The notes below the pieces were generated by a model, which saw nothing but the letters and a program-made list of their open reading frames with translations, was not told the origin of the DNA and ran no database searches. This document shows positions 17,050 to 25,905 of a DNA stretch of 64,000 nt, one piece after another; the first letter of the stretch is position 1, and every line of letters starts with the position of its first letter. Origin of the DNA: Blastomonas sp. SL216. GTDB lineage: Bacteria > Pseudomonadota > Alphaproteobacteria > Sphingomonadales > Sphingomonadaceae. The stretch spans positions 374,501 through 438,500 of the forward strand of contig CP113055.1 of assembly GCA_026625625.1 (NCBI GenBank), written 5' to 3'. The position numbers were made by a program, and so were the translations under genes.

Positions 17050-18105
17050 ATGACCATGCACGATCCCATCAAATCGCCGGACAAATCCGAAGGCACGCCC
17101 TCGCTGATCGAGCGCGCGGCCCAGATGTACGATTTCCGCAAGGCGCTGAGCCCGCAAACCCCTGCATTGCCTGCAGAGCCCGAGGTTGCGCCCCAGGCAG
17201 CTCCGACGGCGCCCACGCCTCCCGCGGCACCGGCAGCTCCGACGGTCGCGGCAACGCCCGTCGCTGCAGCACCTGCCGCCCCGGTGCCGGCACCGCAGCC
17301 CGTGCTGCCTGCCGAACCCGTGGCTGTGGCAGCCGCCGTCGCCCCGCCGGTACGCCCGCGCGCGCCCAGCCTGCCGGAGGCCAAGGTCGACCGCGATGTG
17401 TTGCGCGAATCCGCATTCATCGTGCCCGACGGCCCGGTGACCAGCATCTCGGAAGAGTTTCGCATCGTCAAACGCCGCCTGCTCGCCAGTGTGCAGGCAG
17501 AGGCCAATGCCGGGCTGGGTGTCGCAGCCCAGCGCATCCTGATCTGCTCGGCCAATCCGGGCGACGGCAAGACCTATAGCGCGATCAACCTCGCGATTTC
17601 GATCGCGACCGAAAAGGACCATGACGTCCTGCTGGTCGATGCCGATTTCGCCAAGCCCAGCATCCTGTCCTCGCTCGGCATTGCCGGGCAGCGCGGGTTG
17701 ATGGATGCCCTGGCCGATCCTTCGGTGGCGGTGGAAGATTGCATCATCCCCACCGACATTCCGGGCCTTTCGGTGCTGCCAGCCGGTCGTCAGACCAACA
17801 CGGACAGCGAATATCTCGCCTCGGCGCGGACCCAGGAGGTGCTCGCCAGCCTGACCGCTGGACGGCCGGGTCGGATCGTGATCTTCGATTCGCCGCCGCT
17901 GCTCGCCGCATCGCCCGCAGCGACGCTCGCCCAGCATGTCGGCCATGCGCTGATGGTGGTGCGCGCCGATGTGACCAGCGAGCGCGCTCTGCGCGACGCG
18001 CTCAGCCTGATTTCGGGATGCAACCAGATTCAGCTGCTGCTCAACGGGGTGAAATTCTCCCCCTCGGGCCGAAGCTTCGGATCCTATTACGGATATGGAG
18101 AATGA
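17050..18105 (+). CDS. XrtA-associated tyrosine autokinase (BY-kinase)
   Basis: A cytoplasmic BY-kinase of 351 residues that pairs with the preceding chain-length protein. The first ~100 residues contain an Ala/Pro-rich linker. Walker A is NPGDGKTYSA, Walker A' VLLVDADFAKPS and Walker B RIVIFDSPPLL. The C-terminus ends in a short tyrosine cluster (SYYGYGE), the usual autophosphorylation site. It matches the TIGR03018 type. The start at 17050 follows GAAAGAGA; the previous in-frame ATG overlaps the upstream gene. ATGA overlap with the next gene. Confidence 0.9.
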   Translation: MTMHDPIKSPDKSEGTPSLIERAAQMYDFRKALSPQTPALPAEPEVAPQAAPTAPTPPAAPAAPTVAATPVAAAPAAPVPAPQPVLPAEPVAVAAAVAPPVRPRAPSLPEAKVDRDVLRESAFIVPDGPVTSISEEFRIVKRRLLASVQAEANAGLGVAAQRILICSANPGDGKTYSAINLAISIATEKDHDVLLVDADFAKPSILSSLGIAGQRGLMDALADPSVAVEDCIIPTDIPGLSVLPAGRQTNTDSEYLASARTQEVLASLTAGRPGRIVIFDSPPLLAASPAATLAQHVGHALMVVRADVTSERALRDALSLISGCNQIQLLLNGVKFSPSGRSFGSYYGYGE

Positions 18106-19841
18106 CCATGACGAAATGGTCGGATTTCATCGGCTTCAAACGTGGCGCGCCGCTGGCAGTGCTGGCCGTGGCTCTTGCGGCAATGCCGCAGGCCGCGCAG
18201 GCACAGCAGGGCGGCACCGACCCTGGCGTCGGCCAGGGTCAGAGCCAGGGGCAGGGCGGCCGGAGCGGCGGTCTCGCCAATGGCCGCCGCTCGGTGGTGA
18301 TCCCCTATCTGGAAGTCGGCCAGGTGCTGAGCGCCGACCTCAAGAATGGCGGCGATCTTCTGACTTACAGCCTGGCCGCAGTCGGTGTCGATGCGGCGGT
18401 GGCGACGTCGCGCGCCGAGGCGCAGATCAGCCTTCGGTACGAGCGTCGCTTCTCGTGGAACGACGATTTCGGCGATGAAGATGCGATCAGCGGCGTTGCG
18501 CGGGGCAATCTGCAGATCATTCCCAACACGCTGTCGATCGAGGCTGGTGCCCTGGGTGTCCGCTCGCGCGTCGATAACCGTGGCGCCGCGCCCAGCAACC
18601 TGATCGGCGGGTCGGATAATGTCACCCAGATCTATTCGGTCTATGCAGGCCCGACGCTCGCCACCCAGATCGGCACGGTCGATGTGAACGCGCTCTACCG
18701 CATCGGCTATACCAAGGTGGAAGCGGACGCGGCAGCGCTGCCGGCGGGCGCGCGCCCGCTCGACCTGTTCGACGACAGCGTCAACCACGCTGCCAGCCTT
18801 GCCATCGGTCAGCAGCCCGGCGGTTTCCTGCCGATCGGCTGGTCGGTCAGCGGCGGCTGGTATCGCGAGGATGCCAGCCAGCTCGACCAGCGGTTCGACG
18901 ACAAGATCGTCCGCGCCGACGTGACTGTTCCGGTCAGCGCCACGCTCGCGCTGGTCGGCGGTATCGGCTATGAAGATATCGAGATTTCCGAACGCGATGC
19001 GGTGCGCGATGCGACCGGTGCGCCGGTGGTGGGCAATGATGGCCGTCTGGTGACCAACAAGGCTTCGCCGCGGCTGCTGTCCTATGATCAGGATGGCCTG
19101 ATCTGGGATGTCGGCGTGCTCTGGCGTCCCAGCCGCCGCACCTCGCTCGAGGCGCGGGTCGGCAAGCGTTATGACAGCATGACCTATTACGGCACCTTCA
19201 GCTACACGCCGAACCAGCGCGTGGCGGCAAACCTGACGGTGTACGATCTGGTCGCAGGCTTCGGCTCGCGGCTGAACGACAATCTCTCGGGCCTGCCGAC
19301 GCAGTTCGATGCGACGCGCAACCCGTTGAGCGGCGACCTCAACTCGTGCTTCTTCGGCACGGGCGGGGGCGGGGGCGGCAACTGCCTCAACGATGCGCTG
19401 CAGTCGGTCGCGTCTTCGGCCTTCCGCACCCGCGGCGTCACCGGCCAGATCAGCCTGACCAGCGGCAGCTGGCAGCATGGCATCGGCGCGGGCTATAGCC
19501 GCCGCAAGTTCTTTGCCGCCGATACCGGCGCGCTGGCTGGCTTTGACCAGACGATCGACGAGATCTGGTTCGCCAGCTATGTCGGCGCCAAGCAGCTTGA
19601 CGCCCGTTCCAGCATCACCGGCACCATCTATGCCAATTATCTGGAGAACGGCCCCGGACAGGTGCTGAACGGCGGTGGCAGCGACGTGCTGGGCCTGGGC
19701 ACAAACCTGGCTTATGGCCGCAACTTTACCAACCGGTTCAATGGTACGCTGGCCGTGGGGCTCGACTATTTCGATCCCAAGGGCTTCGAAAGCAGTCTGG
19801 TGGCCTCGGCGCTACTGGCGCTGCGCTATTCGTTCCAGTAA
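18102..19841 (+). CDS. XrtA/PEP-CTERM-associated outer-membrane beta-barrel protein
   Basis: 579 residues with a signal peptide (LAVLAVALAAMPQAAQA) followed by a Gly/Gln-rich stretch and a long series of alternating amphipathic beta strands (SLRYERRFSWNDDF, VGVLWRPSRRTSLEARVG), ending in LLALRYSFQ with an aromatic near the C-terminus, as in beta-barrels. It corresponds to the TIGR03016 family found only with exosortase loci, proposed to aid export across the outer membrane. The ATG at 18102 overlaps the kinase stop; a second ATG lies at 18108. Confidence 0.87.
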   Translation: MTMTKWSDFIGFKRGAPLAVLAVALAAMPQAAQAQQGGTDPGVGQGQSQGQGGRSGGLANGRRSVVIPYLEVGQVLSADLKNGGDLLTYSLAAVGVDAAVATSRAEAQISLRYERRFSWNDDFGDEDAISGVARGNLQIIPNTLSIEAGALGVRSRVDNRGAAPSNLIGGSDNVTQIYSVYAGPTLATQIGTVDVNALYRIGYTKVEADAAALPAGARPLDLFDDSVNHAASLAIGQQPGGFLPIGWSVSGGWYREDASQLDQRFDDKIVRADVTVPVSATLALVGGIGYEDIEISERDAVRDATGAPVVGNDGRLVTNKASPRLLSYDQDGLIWDVGVLWRPSRRTSLEARVGKRYDSMTYYGTFSYTPNQRVAANLTVYDLVAGFGSRLNDNLSGLPTQFDATRNPLSGDLNSCFFGTGGGGGGNCLNDALQSVASSAFRTRGVTGQISLTSGSWQHGIGAGYSRRKFFAADTGALAGFDQTIDEIWFASYVGAKQLDARSSITGTIYANYLENGPGQVLNGGGSDVLGLGTNLAYGRNFTNRFNGTLAVGLDYFDPKGFESSLVASALLALRYSFQ

Positions 19842-19870
19842 AACTCATCGGAATATCAGGGGGAAAGCCC

Positions 19871-21103
19871 ATGTTTGAAACCCATTATGGCCTCAGCGGA
19901 CGACCATTTCAGCTGACCCCGGACCCGCGCTTCTACTTCGAGAGCGCGACGCACCGCAAGGCGATGTCCTATCTGGGCTATGGCCTGGCGCAGGGCGAGG
20001 GCTTCATTATCATCACCGGCGAGATCGGCGCGGGCAAGTCGACGCTGGTCGCGCATCTTATGCAGACGGTGGACAAGGCCCGGCTGACCGCCGCACAGAT
20101 CGTCACCACGCAGCTCAAGGGCGATGACCTGCTGCACATGGTGGCGAGCAGCTTCGGCGTGGCCACTGCGGGTCTCGACAAGACCGGAACGCTGGCCGCG
20201 ATCGAGCATTTCCTCCACACCGAGGCGCGCGCCGGTCGCCGCTGCCTGCTGGTGGTCGATGAATCGCAGAACCTGCCGATGGCCGCGCTCGAAGAGCTGC
20301 GCATGCTGTCGAACTTCCAGCTGGGCAGCCACCCGCTGCTGCAGATCTTCCTGCTCGGCCAGCCCGAATTCCGCGCCATGGTGCAGGGTTCGCCCGGTCT
20401 GGAACAGCTGCGCCAGCGGATCATCGCGACGCACCATCTGGGCGCTATGGAGCAGCACGAGCTTCAGCCTTATGTCGAGCATCGGATGACGCTGGTCGGC
20501 TGGACCGGTCGCCCGGCCTTTGCCGAGGATGTCTGGGCGCGGATGTTCTCAGAGACCGGCGGGATTCCGCGCAAGGTCAACATGCTGATCAACCGCGTGC
20601 TGCTGATGGCGGCGGTGGACAATCGCGATACCGTCGATGCCGCGCTGATCGATGCCGTGCTGGCCGATCTGGCGATGGATTCGATGAGCGACGAGGATTG
20701 GCAGAACGAGGCCATGCTGGCGAGCGCCGCCCGCCATGCCGAGAATGCCGCCCCTGTCGCGCCCGCGCCTGCGCCTGCTGCGCCGCTTGCAGCTGCAGCG
20801 ATCCCGGAAGTCAGCCGCACCGACTTCAACCATTTCGTGCGCGAAGTGCGCGCCTTTGCTACCGAGCAACAGGATGCGCGCGCGCTGCTGGTGCAGGAAC
20901 TGCAGGCGGCGCTCGACCGCGTCGATGCGCTGGAGGCCCGTCCTGCTCCGACCGTCGATGTCGAACCGCTGGAACAGCGGATCGCGGCGCTGGAAAAGCT
21001 GCAGGCCGAACAGCAAAAGGCGCTGCATCGTGTGCTTGCGCTGCTGGTCGGCTGGGTCGAGGATGATTCTGCAGGCATGTGGCCCCAGGGGCGTGCAGCC
21101 TGA
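19871..21103 (+). CDS. XrtA-associated AAA ATPase (ExeA-like)
   Basis: A 410-residue ATPase of the GspA/ExeA type specific to exosortase loci (TIGR03015-like). It starts with the family signature FETHYGLSGRPFQLTPDPRF, has Walker A GEIGAGKST near residue 55 and Walker B LLVVDESQNL near 130, and a C-terminal winged-helix region. The last ~150 residues are an Ala/Pro linker and a coiled-coil (EQRIAALEKLQAEQQKAL). Its exact job in export is not established. Confidence 0.9.
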   Translation: MFETHYGLSGRPFQLTPDPRFYFESATHRKAMSYLGYGLAQGEGFIIITGEIGAGKSTLVAHLMQTVDKARLTAAQIVTTQLKGDDLLHMVASSFGVATAGLDKTGTLAAIEHFLHTEARAGRRCLLVVDESQNLPMAALEELRMLSNFQLGSHPLLQIFLLGQPEFRAMVQGSPGLEQLRQRIIATHHLGAMEQHELQPYVEHRMTLVGWTGRPAFAEDVWARMFSETGGIPRKVNMLINRVLLMAAVDNRDTVDAALIDAVLADLAMDSMSDEDWQNEAMLASAARHAENAAPVAPAPAPAAPLAAAAIPEVSRTDFNHFVREVRAFATEQQDARALLVQELQAALDRVDALEARPAPTVDVEPLEQRIAALEKLQAEQQKALHRVLALLVGWVEDDSAGMWPQGRAA

Positions 21104-21144
21104 TCGTGTTTTGAACGCGGCCATTTGGCCAGGAGTGAGTGACC

Positions 21145-22035
21145 GTGCGCGAAGCATCGCTGGGCCAGCAACGCGCCGCTGACAGGCGCATCGTCAACGG
21201 CCTGTCGGTCGATGTCGAAGAATATTTTCAGGTGGGCGCGTTCGAGAACACGATCGCGCCGCAGGATTGGGATGGCATTGCCAGCCGGGTGGAGTTCAAC
21301 ACCGGCGCGGTGCTCGACCTGTTCGCGCGCTGCGGCGTCAAGGCGACCTTTTTCACGCTGGGCTGGGTGGCGCACCGCTATCCGGCGCTGATCCGCCGCA
21401 TCATCGCAGAGGGGCATGAGATCGCCAGCCATGGCTGGGACCACACCCGCGTCTTCACCATGACCCCCGACCAGTTTGCGCAAGATATCGACAAGGCGCG
21501 CAAGGCGCTAGAAGATGCAGGCGGCGTTGCCATCAGGGGCTATCGCGCGCCCAGCTTCTCGATCGACCAGCGCACGCCCTGGGCGCACCCGATCCTGGCC
21601 GAACGCGGCTATGCCTATTCGTCGAGCGTCGCCCCGATCGCGCACGACCATTATGGTTGGCGCGAGGCACCGCGCTTTGCCTTTCGTCCCGTCGCAGACT
21701 CCGACCTGATCGAGCTGCCGGTCACTACCGTGCAGCTGGGCGAACGCCGGTTCGGGGCAGGGGGAGGCGGGTTCTTCCGCATCCTTCCTTACGCGTTGTC
21801 GCGCTGGGCGCTGCGCCGCGTCAACGCGACCGACGGCCAGCCCGCGATCTTCTATTTCCATCCCTGGGAGGTTGATCCCGACCAGCCGCGTGTCGAAGGC
21901 GCGCCGATGCGCTCGCGCTTGCGGCACTATACCAGGCTCGATGCGATGGCGGGCAAGCTGGAGCAACTGACCCGCGATTTCAGCTGGTGCCGGATCGACG
22001 AGATCGCGCTGCCGCTTGCGGCCGGAAGGCTGTGA
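21145..22035 (+). CDS. XrtA-system polysaccharide deacetylase
   Basis: A carbohydrate esterase 4 (NodB) enzyme (TIGR03006-like) of 296 residues that removes acetyl groups from the exopolysaccharide. Motif 1 is LSVDVEEYFQ, motif 2 HEIASHGWDH (metal histidines), motif 3 RGYRAPSFSID. AGGAG at 21131-21135 favours the GTG at 21145 (9-base spacing) over the in-frame GTG at 21139 (3-base spacing). It overlaps the next gene by one base (TGATG). Confidence 0.9.
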   Translation: MREASLGQQRAADRRIVNGLSVDVEEYFQVGAFENTIAPQDWDGIASRVEFNTGAVLDLFARCGVKATFFTLGWVAHRYPALIRRIIAEGHEIASHGWDHTRVFTMTPDQFAQDIDKARKALEDAGGVAIRGYRAPSFSIDQRTPWAHPILAERGYAYSSSVAPIAHDHYGWREAPRFAFRPVADSDLIELPVTTVQLGERRFGAGGGGFFRILPYALSRWALRRVNATDGQPAIFYFHPWEVDPDQPRVEGAPMRSRLRHYTRLDAMAGKLEQLTRDFSWCRIDEIALPLAAGRL

Positions 22036-23129
22036 TGCTGCATTTTGCTCCGCCGATGCTCGCGCAGCCTCTGGTTCGCGTCGCAATACTTGCCGATCCG
22101 CAGGAGCGTGCACGGATTTCCGCTTGGCTGGATGCGCACGAAGCCGCGACCGCCTTTCACAGGCTGGCCTGGGGCGAGGCGATTGCCGCTGCTACCGGAC
22201 ATGACCTGCTGGCCCTGATCGCAGAGGATGCAGCCGGCGCGATCAGCGGATATCTGCCGCTGCATGTCGTGCATTCGCCGCTGTTCGGGCGTGCGATCGT
22301 CTCTGCGGGCTTTGCCGTGGATGGCGGCATCATCGCCGATGATGCGGCGAGCGCGGCGATGCTGGCGCAGGCCGCGTGGCAGCTGTGCGAACGCTACAGC
22401 GCGCCGACGCTGGAATTGCGCGGTGGCTTGCTGCCCGACGATCCCAGCTGGACGATCAAGTCGAACGCGCATGCGGGCTTTGCTGCCGATCTTGTCGCCG
22501 ATGGCCCCGATGCCGATCAGAAGCAGCTCGAATGGATCCCGCGCAAGCAGCGTGCCGAGGTGCGCAAGGGCCTGGCCAACGCGATGACGGTGCGCACCGG
22601 CACGGGCGCGCTCGACCGGCAGCAGCATTATGCCATCTATGCAACGAGCGTCCGTAATCTCGGAACGCCGGTCTTCCCGCGCGCGCTGTTCGATGCCGTG
22701 CTCGATGCATTCGGCGACGATGCGGATATCCTGACCGTGCTGCACGACGATGTGCCTGTGGCCAGCGTACTCAGCCTTTATCATCGCGGCGCCGTAATGC
22801 CCTATTGGGGCGGCGGGGTCTGGGAAGCGCGCGGCCTGCGCGCCAATGACGTGATGTATTATGCGCTGATGAACCATGCGCGCCGCAAGGGCTGCACGCG
22901 GTTCGATTTCGGCCGGTCGAAGGTCGATAGCGGGGCGTTTGCGTTCAAGAAGAACTGGGGTTTCGAGCCTGCACCGCTCAGCTATGCGGTGCGCACCGCC
23001 GACGGCCAGCCGCCGCGTGACGTCAACCCGCTCAGCCCCAAATACCGGATGCAGATCGCTCTTTGGCAGCGCCTGCCGCTGGGCATCGCCAACCGGCTCG
23101 GCCCCTGGATCGCCAACGGACTGGGCTGA
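22035..23129 (+). CDS. FemAB-family XrtA-associated protein
   Basis: A 364-residue double-GNAT (FemAB/BioF2) protein of the TIGR03019 type. The aminoacyl/acyl-transfer-like fold is seen in LEWIPRKQRAEVRKGLANAM (helix), PVASVLSLYHRGAVMPYWGGG and CTRFDFGRSKVDSGAFAFKKNWG. It probably attaches an acyl or aminoacyl group to the polymer or a lipid carrier; the donor is unknown. Start and stop both overlap the neighbours (TGATG), showing tight coupling. Confidence 0.9.
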   Translation: MLHFAPPMLAQPLVRVAILADPQERARISAWLDAHEAATAFHRLAWGEAIAAATGHDLLALIAEDAAGAISGYLPLHVVHSPLFGRAIVSAGFAVDGGIIADDAASAAMLAQAAWQLCERYSAPTLELRGGLLPDDPSWTIKSNAHAGFAADLVADGPDADQKQLEWIPRKQRAEVRKGLANAMTVRTGTGALDRQQHYAIYATSVRNLGTPVFPRALFDAVLDAFGDDADILTVLHDDVPVASVLSLYHRGAVMPYWGGGVWEARGLRANDVMYYALMNHARRKGCTRFDFGRSKVDSGAFAFKKNWGFEPAPLSYAVRTADGQPPRDVNPLSPKYRMQIALWQRLPLGIANRLGPWIANGLG

Positions 23130-24352
23130 TGGGCGAACTGCTCTTCCTGGCGCATCGCATTCCCTTTCCGCCCGACCGGGGGGACAAGATCCGCTCGCAT
23201 GCCCTGCTCAAGGCGCTCGCCGCGCGCTCGCCGGTTCATGTTGCGACCTTTGGCGAGACCGATGCCGATATGGCGGCAGAGGAAGAGCTCGCCGCGACCG
23301 CAGCGAGCCATATCCTGGTGCAGCGGACGATATCGAACGTGCGCGCCGGGCTGCAGGCACTGTCCGTCGGGCTGCCGGTCTCGCTGGTGGCATTCGATAG
23401 CGACCTGATCCGGCGCTATGTCGGACGCCTGATCGCGACGCGGCCGATCGACACGATCTTCGTGTTTTCCGGCCAGATGGCGCAGTTCATTCCTGAAAGC
23501 TTTGCCGGGCGCGTGGTCATCGATTTCGTCGACATGGATTCGGCCAAGTTTGCCGCCTATGCGCGAGGCTCGCTGAGCCCGATGAGACTGGTCAATGCGC
23601 GCGAGGCGCGGCTGCTGGGCGCGTTCGAGCGGGCGATGGCGCGGCGCGCGCATCTCAGCCTGTTCTGCAGCCCCAATGAGGTGGCCGAATTCCGGCTGGG
23701 CCTGGGCGAGCAGAATGTGCGGGTGGATGCGGTGGTCAACGGCATCGATACGGTGTTCTACGATCCGCAGGGCGTCAAGCCGGCCGTCTATGCCGGCGCG
23801 CCCGGGCCGCATATCGTGTTCACCGGACAGATGGATTATGCCCCCAATGTCGATGCGGTGGTGCACTTTGCAGAGGCTGTTCTGCCGAGCGTACAGCAAC
23901 GGTTTCCGCAGGCCTGTTTCCATATAGTCGGGCGCAATCCCGCGCCGGCGGTACAGGCGCTGCAGGGCAGGGCCGGGCTTGATGTCGTCGGTGCGGTCGA
24001 TGATATCCGCCCATGGATCGCGTCGGCGGACATGGTGGTCGCGCCGCTGCGCATCGCGCGCGGCATCCAGAACAAGGTGCTTGAGGCCATGGCGATGGCC
24101 CGCCCGGTCATTGCCTCTGCCGCAGCCGCCGAAGGTATCGAGGCGCGGTCGGGCGGGCATTTTCTGGTCGCAGCCAGCGATGAGGCCATGGTCGAGGCGC
24201 TGTGTGCGCTCGCTGCCGATCCCGCGCGCGCAAAGGCGATCGGAGAGGCCGGGCGCGCGCACATGCTGGCGCATTATCAATGGGATGCCCGGCTCGCACC
24301 GCTGCTGCAATGGCTCGACCAGCCGCCCGCCCTGGTGCCGAGCGAAGCCTGA
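23129..24352 (+). CDS. XrtA-system glycosyltransferase (TIGR03087 type, GT4-like)
   Basis: A 407-residue GT-B glycosyltransferase. The N-terminal domain begins ELLFLAHRIPFPPDRGDKIR, the signature of the PEP-CTERM/XrtA family TIGR03087. The C-terminal nucleotide-sugar domain carries GQMDYAPNVDAV and the E-x7-E-like segment APLRIARGIQNKVLEAMAMA. Adds a sugar to the repeat unit on the cytoplasmic face. One-base overlaps with both neighbours. Confidence 0.9.
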   Translation: MGELLFLAHRIPFPPDRGDKIRSHALLKALAARSPVHVATFGETDADMAAEEELAATAASHILVQRTISNVRAGLQALSVGLPVSLVAFDSDLIRRYVGRLIATRPIDTIFVFSGQMAQFIPESFAGRVVIDFVDMDSAKFAAYARGSLSPMRLVNAREARLLGAFERAMARRAHLSLFCSPNEVAEFRLGLGEQNVRVDAVVNGIDTVFYDPQGVKPAVYAGAPGPHIVFTGQMDYAPNVDAVVHFAEAVLPSVQQRFPQACFHIVGRNPAPAVQALQGRAGLDVVGAVDDIRPWIASADMVVAPLRIARGIQNKVLEAMAMARPVIASAAAAEGIEARSGGHFLVAASDEAMVEALCALAADPARAKAIGEAGRAHMLAHYQWDARLAPLLQWLDQPPALVPSEA

Positions 24353-25899
24353 TGGCAAGCCTGGCCGCAGACATTCCCGATACCGCCGAACCGCAGCCGC
24401 TCAGCCCCGCCTGGCGTTCGGCGCTGATCCGGCTGGGCATTGCCTGGGCGGTGATCCTCGCCGTGTTCGCACGCGATGCGGCGGATATGGTGATGATCTG
24501 GTGGGACAGTTCCACCTTCAACCACATCCTGCTGATCCCCTTCATCCTGGGCTGGCTGGTGATACAGCGTGCAGAGGAACTGAAGCGCATCACGCCTTCG
24601 CTCTGGTGGCCGGGCCTGCTGGTGATGGCCGCAGCGGCTGGCGGCTGGGTGCTGGGCGAGGCTGCCGGGGTTGCGCTGGCGCGGCATCTGGCATTGGTCA
24701 TGTTCCTGCAGGGCAGCACCCTCGCGTTGCTCGGCCCGCATGTCGGCCGCGCACTGATGTTTCCGCTCGGCTATGCGTTCTTTCTGGTTCCGGTGGGCGA
24801 GGAGCTGGTCCCGCCATTGCAGACCATTACCGCCGACATATCGATGGCGCTGCTCGGCCTGAGCGGCATCCCTGCGCATATCGAGGGGGTGTTCATTTCC
24901 ACCCCCACGGCGCTTTTCCGCGTGGCAGAGGCCTGTTCGGGCGTAAAATTCCTGGTCGCGATGGTCGCTTATGGCGTGCTGGTCGCCAATGTCTGCTTCA
25001 ACAGCTGGCCGCGCCGCATCGGCATCGTTGCGCTGTCGATCGTGATCCCGATCCTGGCCAATGGCGTTCGCGCCTTCGGCACCATCTATATCGCCGACCT
25101 GTACGGGCTCGATTTTGCCGCCGGGTTTGATCATGTCTTCTATGGCTGGATATTCTTTGCCGTGGTGCTCATCCTGGTGATGGCGATCGGCTGGCGCTTC
25201 TTCGACCGGCAGGTGAGCGATCCGTTCATCGCACCGGCACTGGCGCAAACGCTCGCCACCGGATCGCGCAGCGTCGCGCGGCAGGGCCGGGGCGTGATTA
25301 TCGGCGCGGCCTTGCTGCTCGCCGCGCCGCTGGGCTGGGCGCTGCTCGGGCTGCCCGATGCAGCCCCGCTTCCGCAGCGTGACAGCCTGCCCGAGATCGC
25401 AGGCTGGCAGCGCGCGCCCTATGCTCCCGCAACCGCCTGGACGCCGCGCGCCACGGGCAGCGATCGGCGCTGGATCGCCAGCTATGTCCGCGATGGCCAG
25501 CGCGTCGATGTCTATGCGGCGCTGTTCGATGGCCAGTCCGAGGGGCGCGAGATCACCGGCTATGGCCAGGGCGCGCTCGATCCCGATGGCACCTGGTCAT
25601 GGGTGGAACAGGGCCAGCCAATCGCCAATGGCAGGGCCGACATCATTACCGGGCCCGGGCGCCTTGTGCGCGATGTCGCGACCTTCTACCGGGTGGGGGA
25701 TGTGGTGTCCGGCAGCAACCTTGCCATTCGGCTGGAATCGTTGAAGGCACGGCTGCTCCGCCAGAGCCAGCCGGCGATGATCCTGATCGTCTCGGCTGAG
25801 CGTCGCGACGACCTGTCTGCGCGCCCGGCGATCGATGCGCTGCTGCGCGATGCCGGCGGCGCAAGGCGGCTGTCCGAAACCATTCTGGTGGGGCGCTGA
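24352..25899 (+). CDS. xrtA: Exosortase A with C-terminal EpsI domain
   Basis: A membrane cysteine transpeptidase that recognises and processes PEP-CTERM sorting signals, functionally like sortase. The N-terminal ~300 of 515 residues contain about eight membrane helices with the catalytic triad Cys195 (EACSGVKF), Arg240 (NGVRAFGT) and His261 (GFDHVFYGW). The last ~200 residues form a periplasmic EpsI domain (PEIAGWQRAPYAP, AALFDGQSEGREI), fused here but separate in some species. The ATG at 24352 overlaps the upstream stop; an earlier in-frame start would add 50 residues inside the glycosyltransferase gene. No PEP-CTERM substrate is encoded in the window. Confidence 0.95.
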   Translation: MASLAADIPDTAEPQPLSPAWRSALIRLGIAWAVILAVFARDAADMVMIWWDSSTFNHILLIPFILGWLVIQRAEELKRITPSLWWPGLLVMAAAAGGWVLGEAAGVALARHLALVMFLQGSTLALLGPHVGRALMFPLGYAFFLVPVGEELVPPLQTITADISMALLGLSGIPAHIEGVFISTPTALFRVAEACSGVKFLVAMVAYGVLVANVCFNSWPRRIGIVALSIVIPILANGVRAFGTIYIADLYGLDFAAGFDHVFYGWIFFAVVLILVMAIGWRFFDRQVSDPFIAPALAQTLATGSRSVARQGRGVIIGAALLLAAPLGWALLGLPDAAPLPQRDSLPEIAGWQRAPYAPATAWTPRATGSDRRWIASYVRDGQRVDVYAALFDGQSEGREITGYGQGALDPDGTWSWVEQGQPIANGRADIITGPGRLVRDVATFYRVGDVVSGSNLAIRLESLKARLLRQSQPAMILIVSAERRDDLSARPAIDALLRDAGGARRLSETILVGR

Positions 25900-25905
25900 T
25901 CGGCC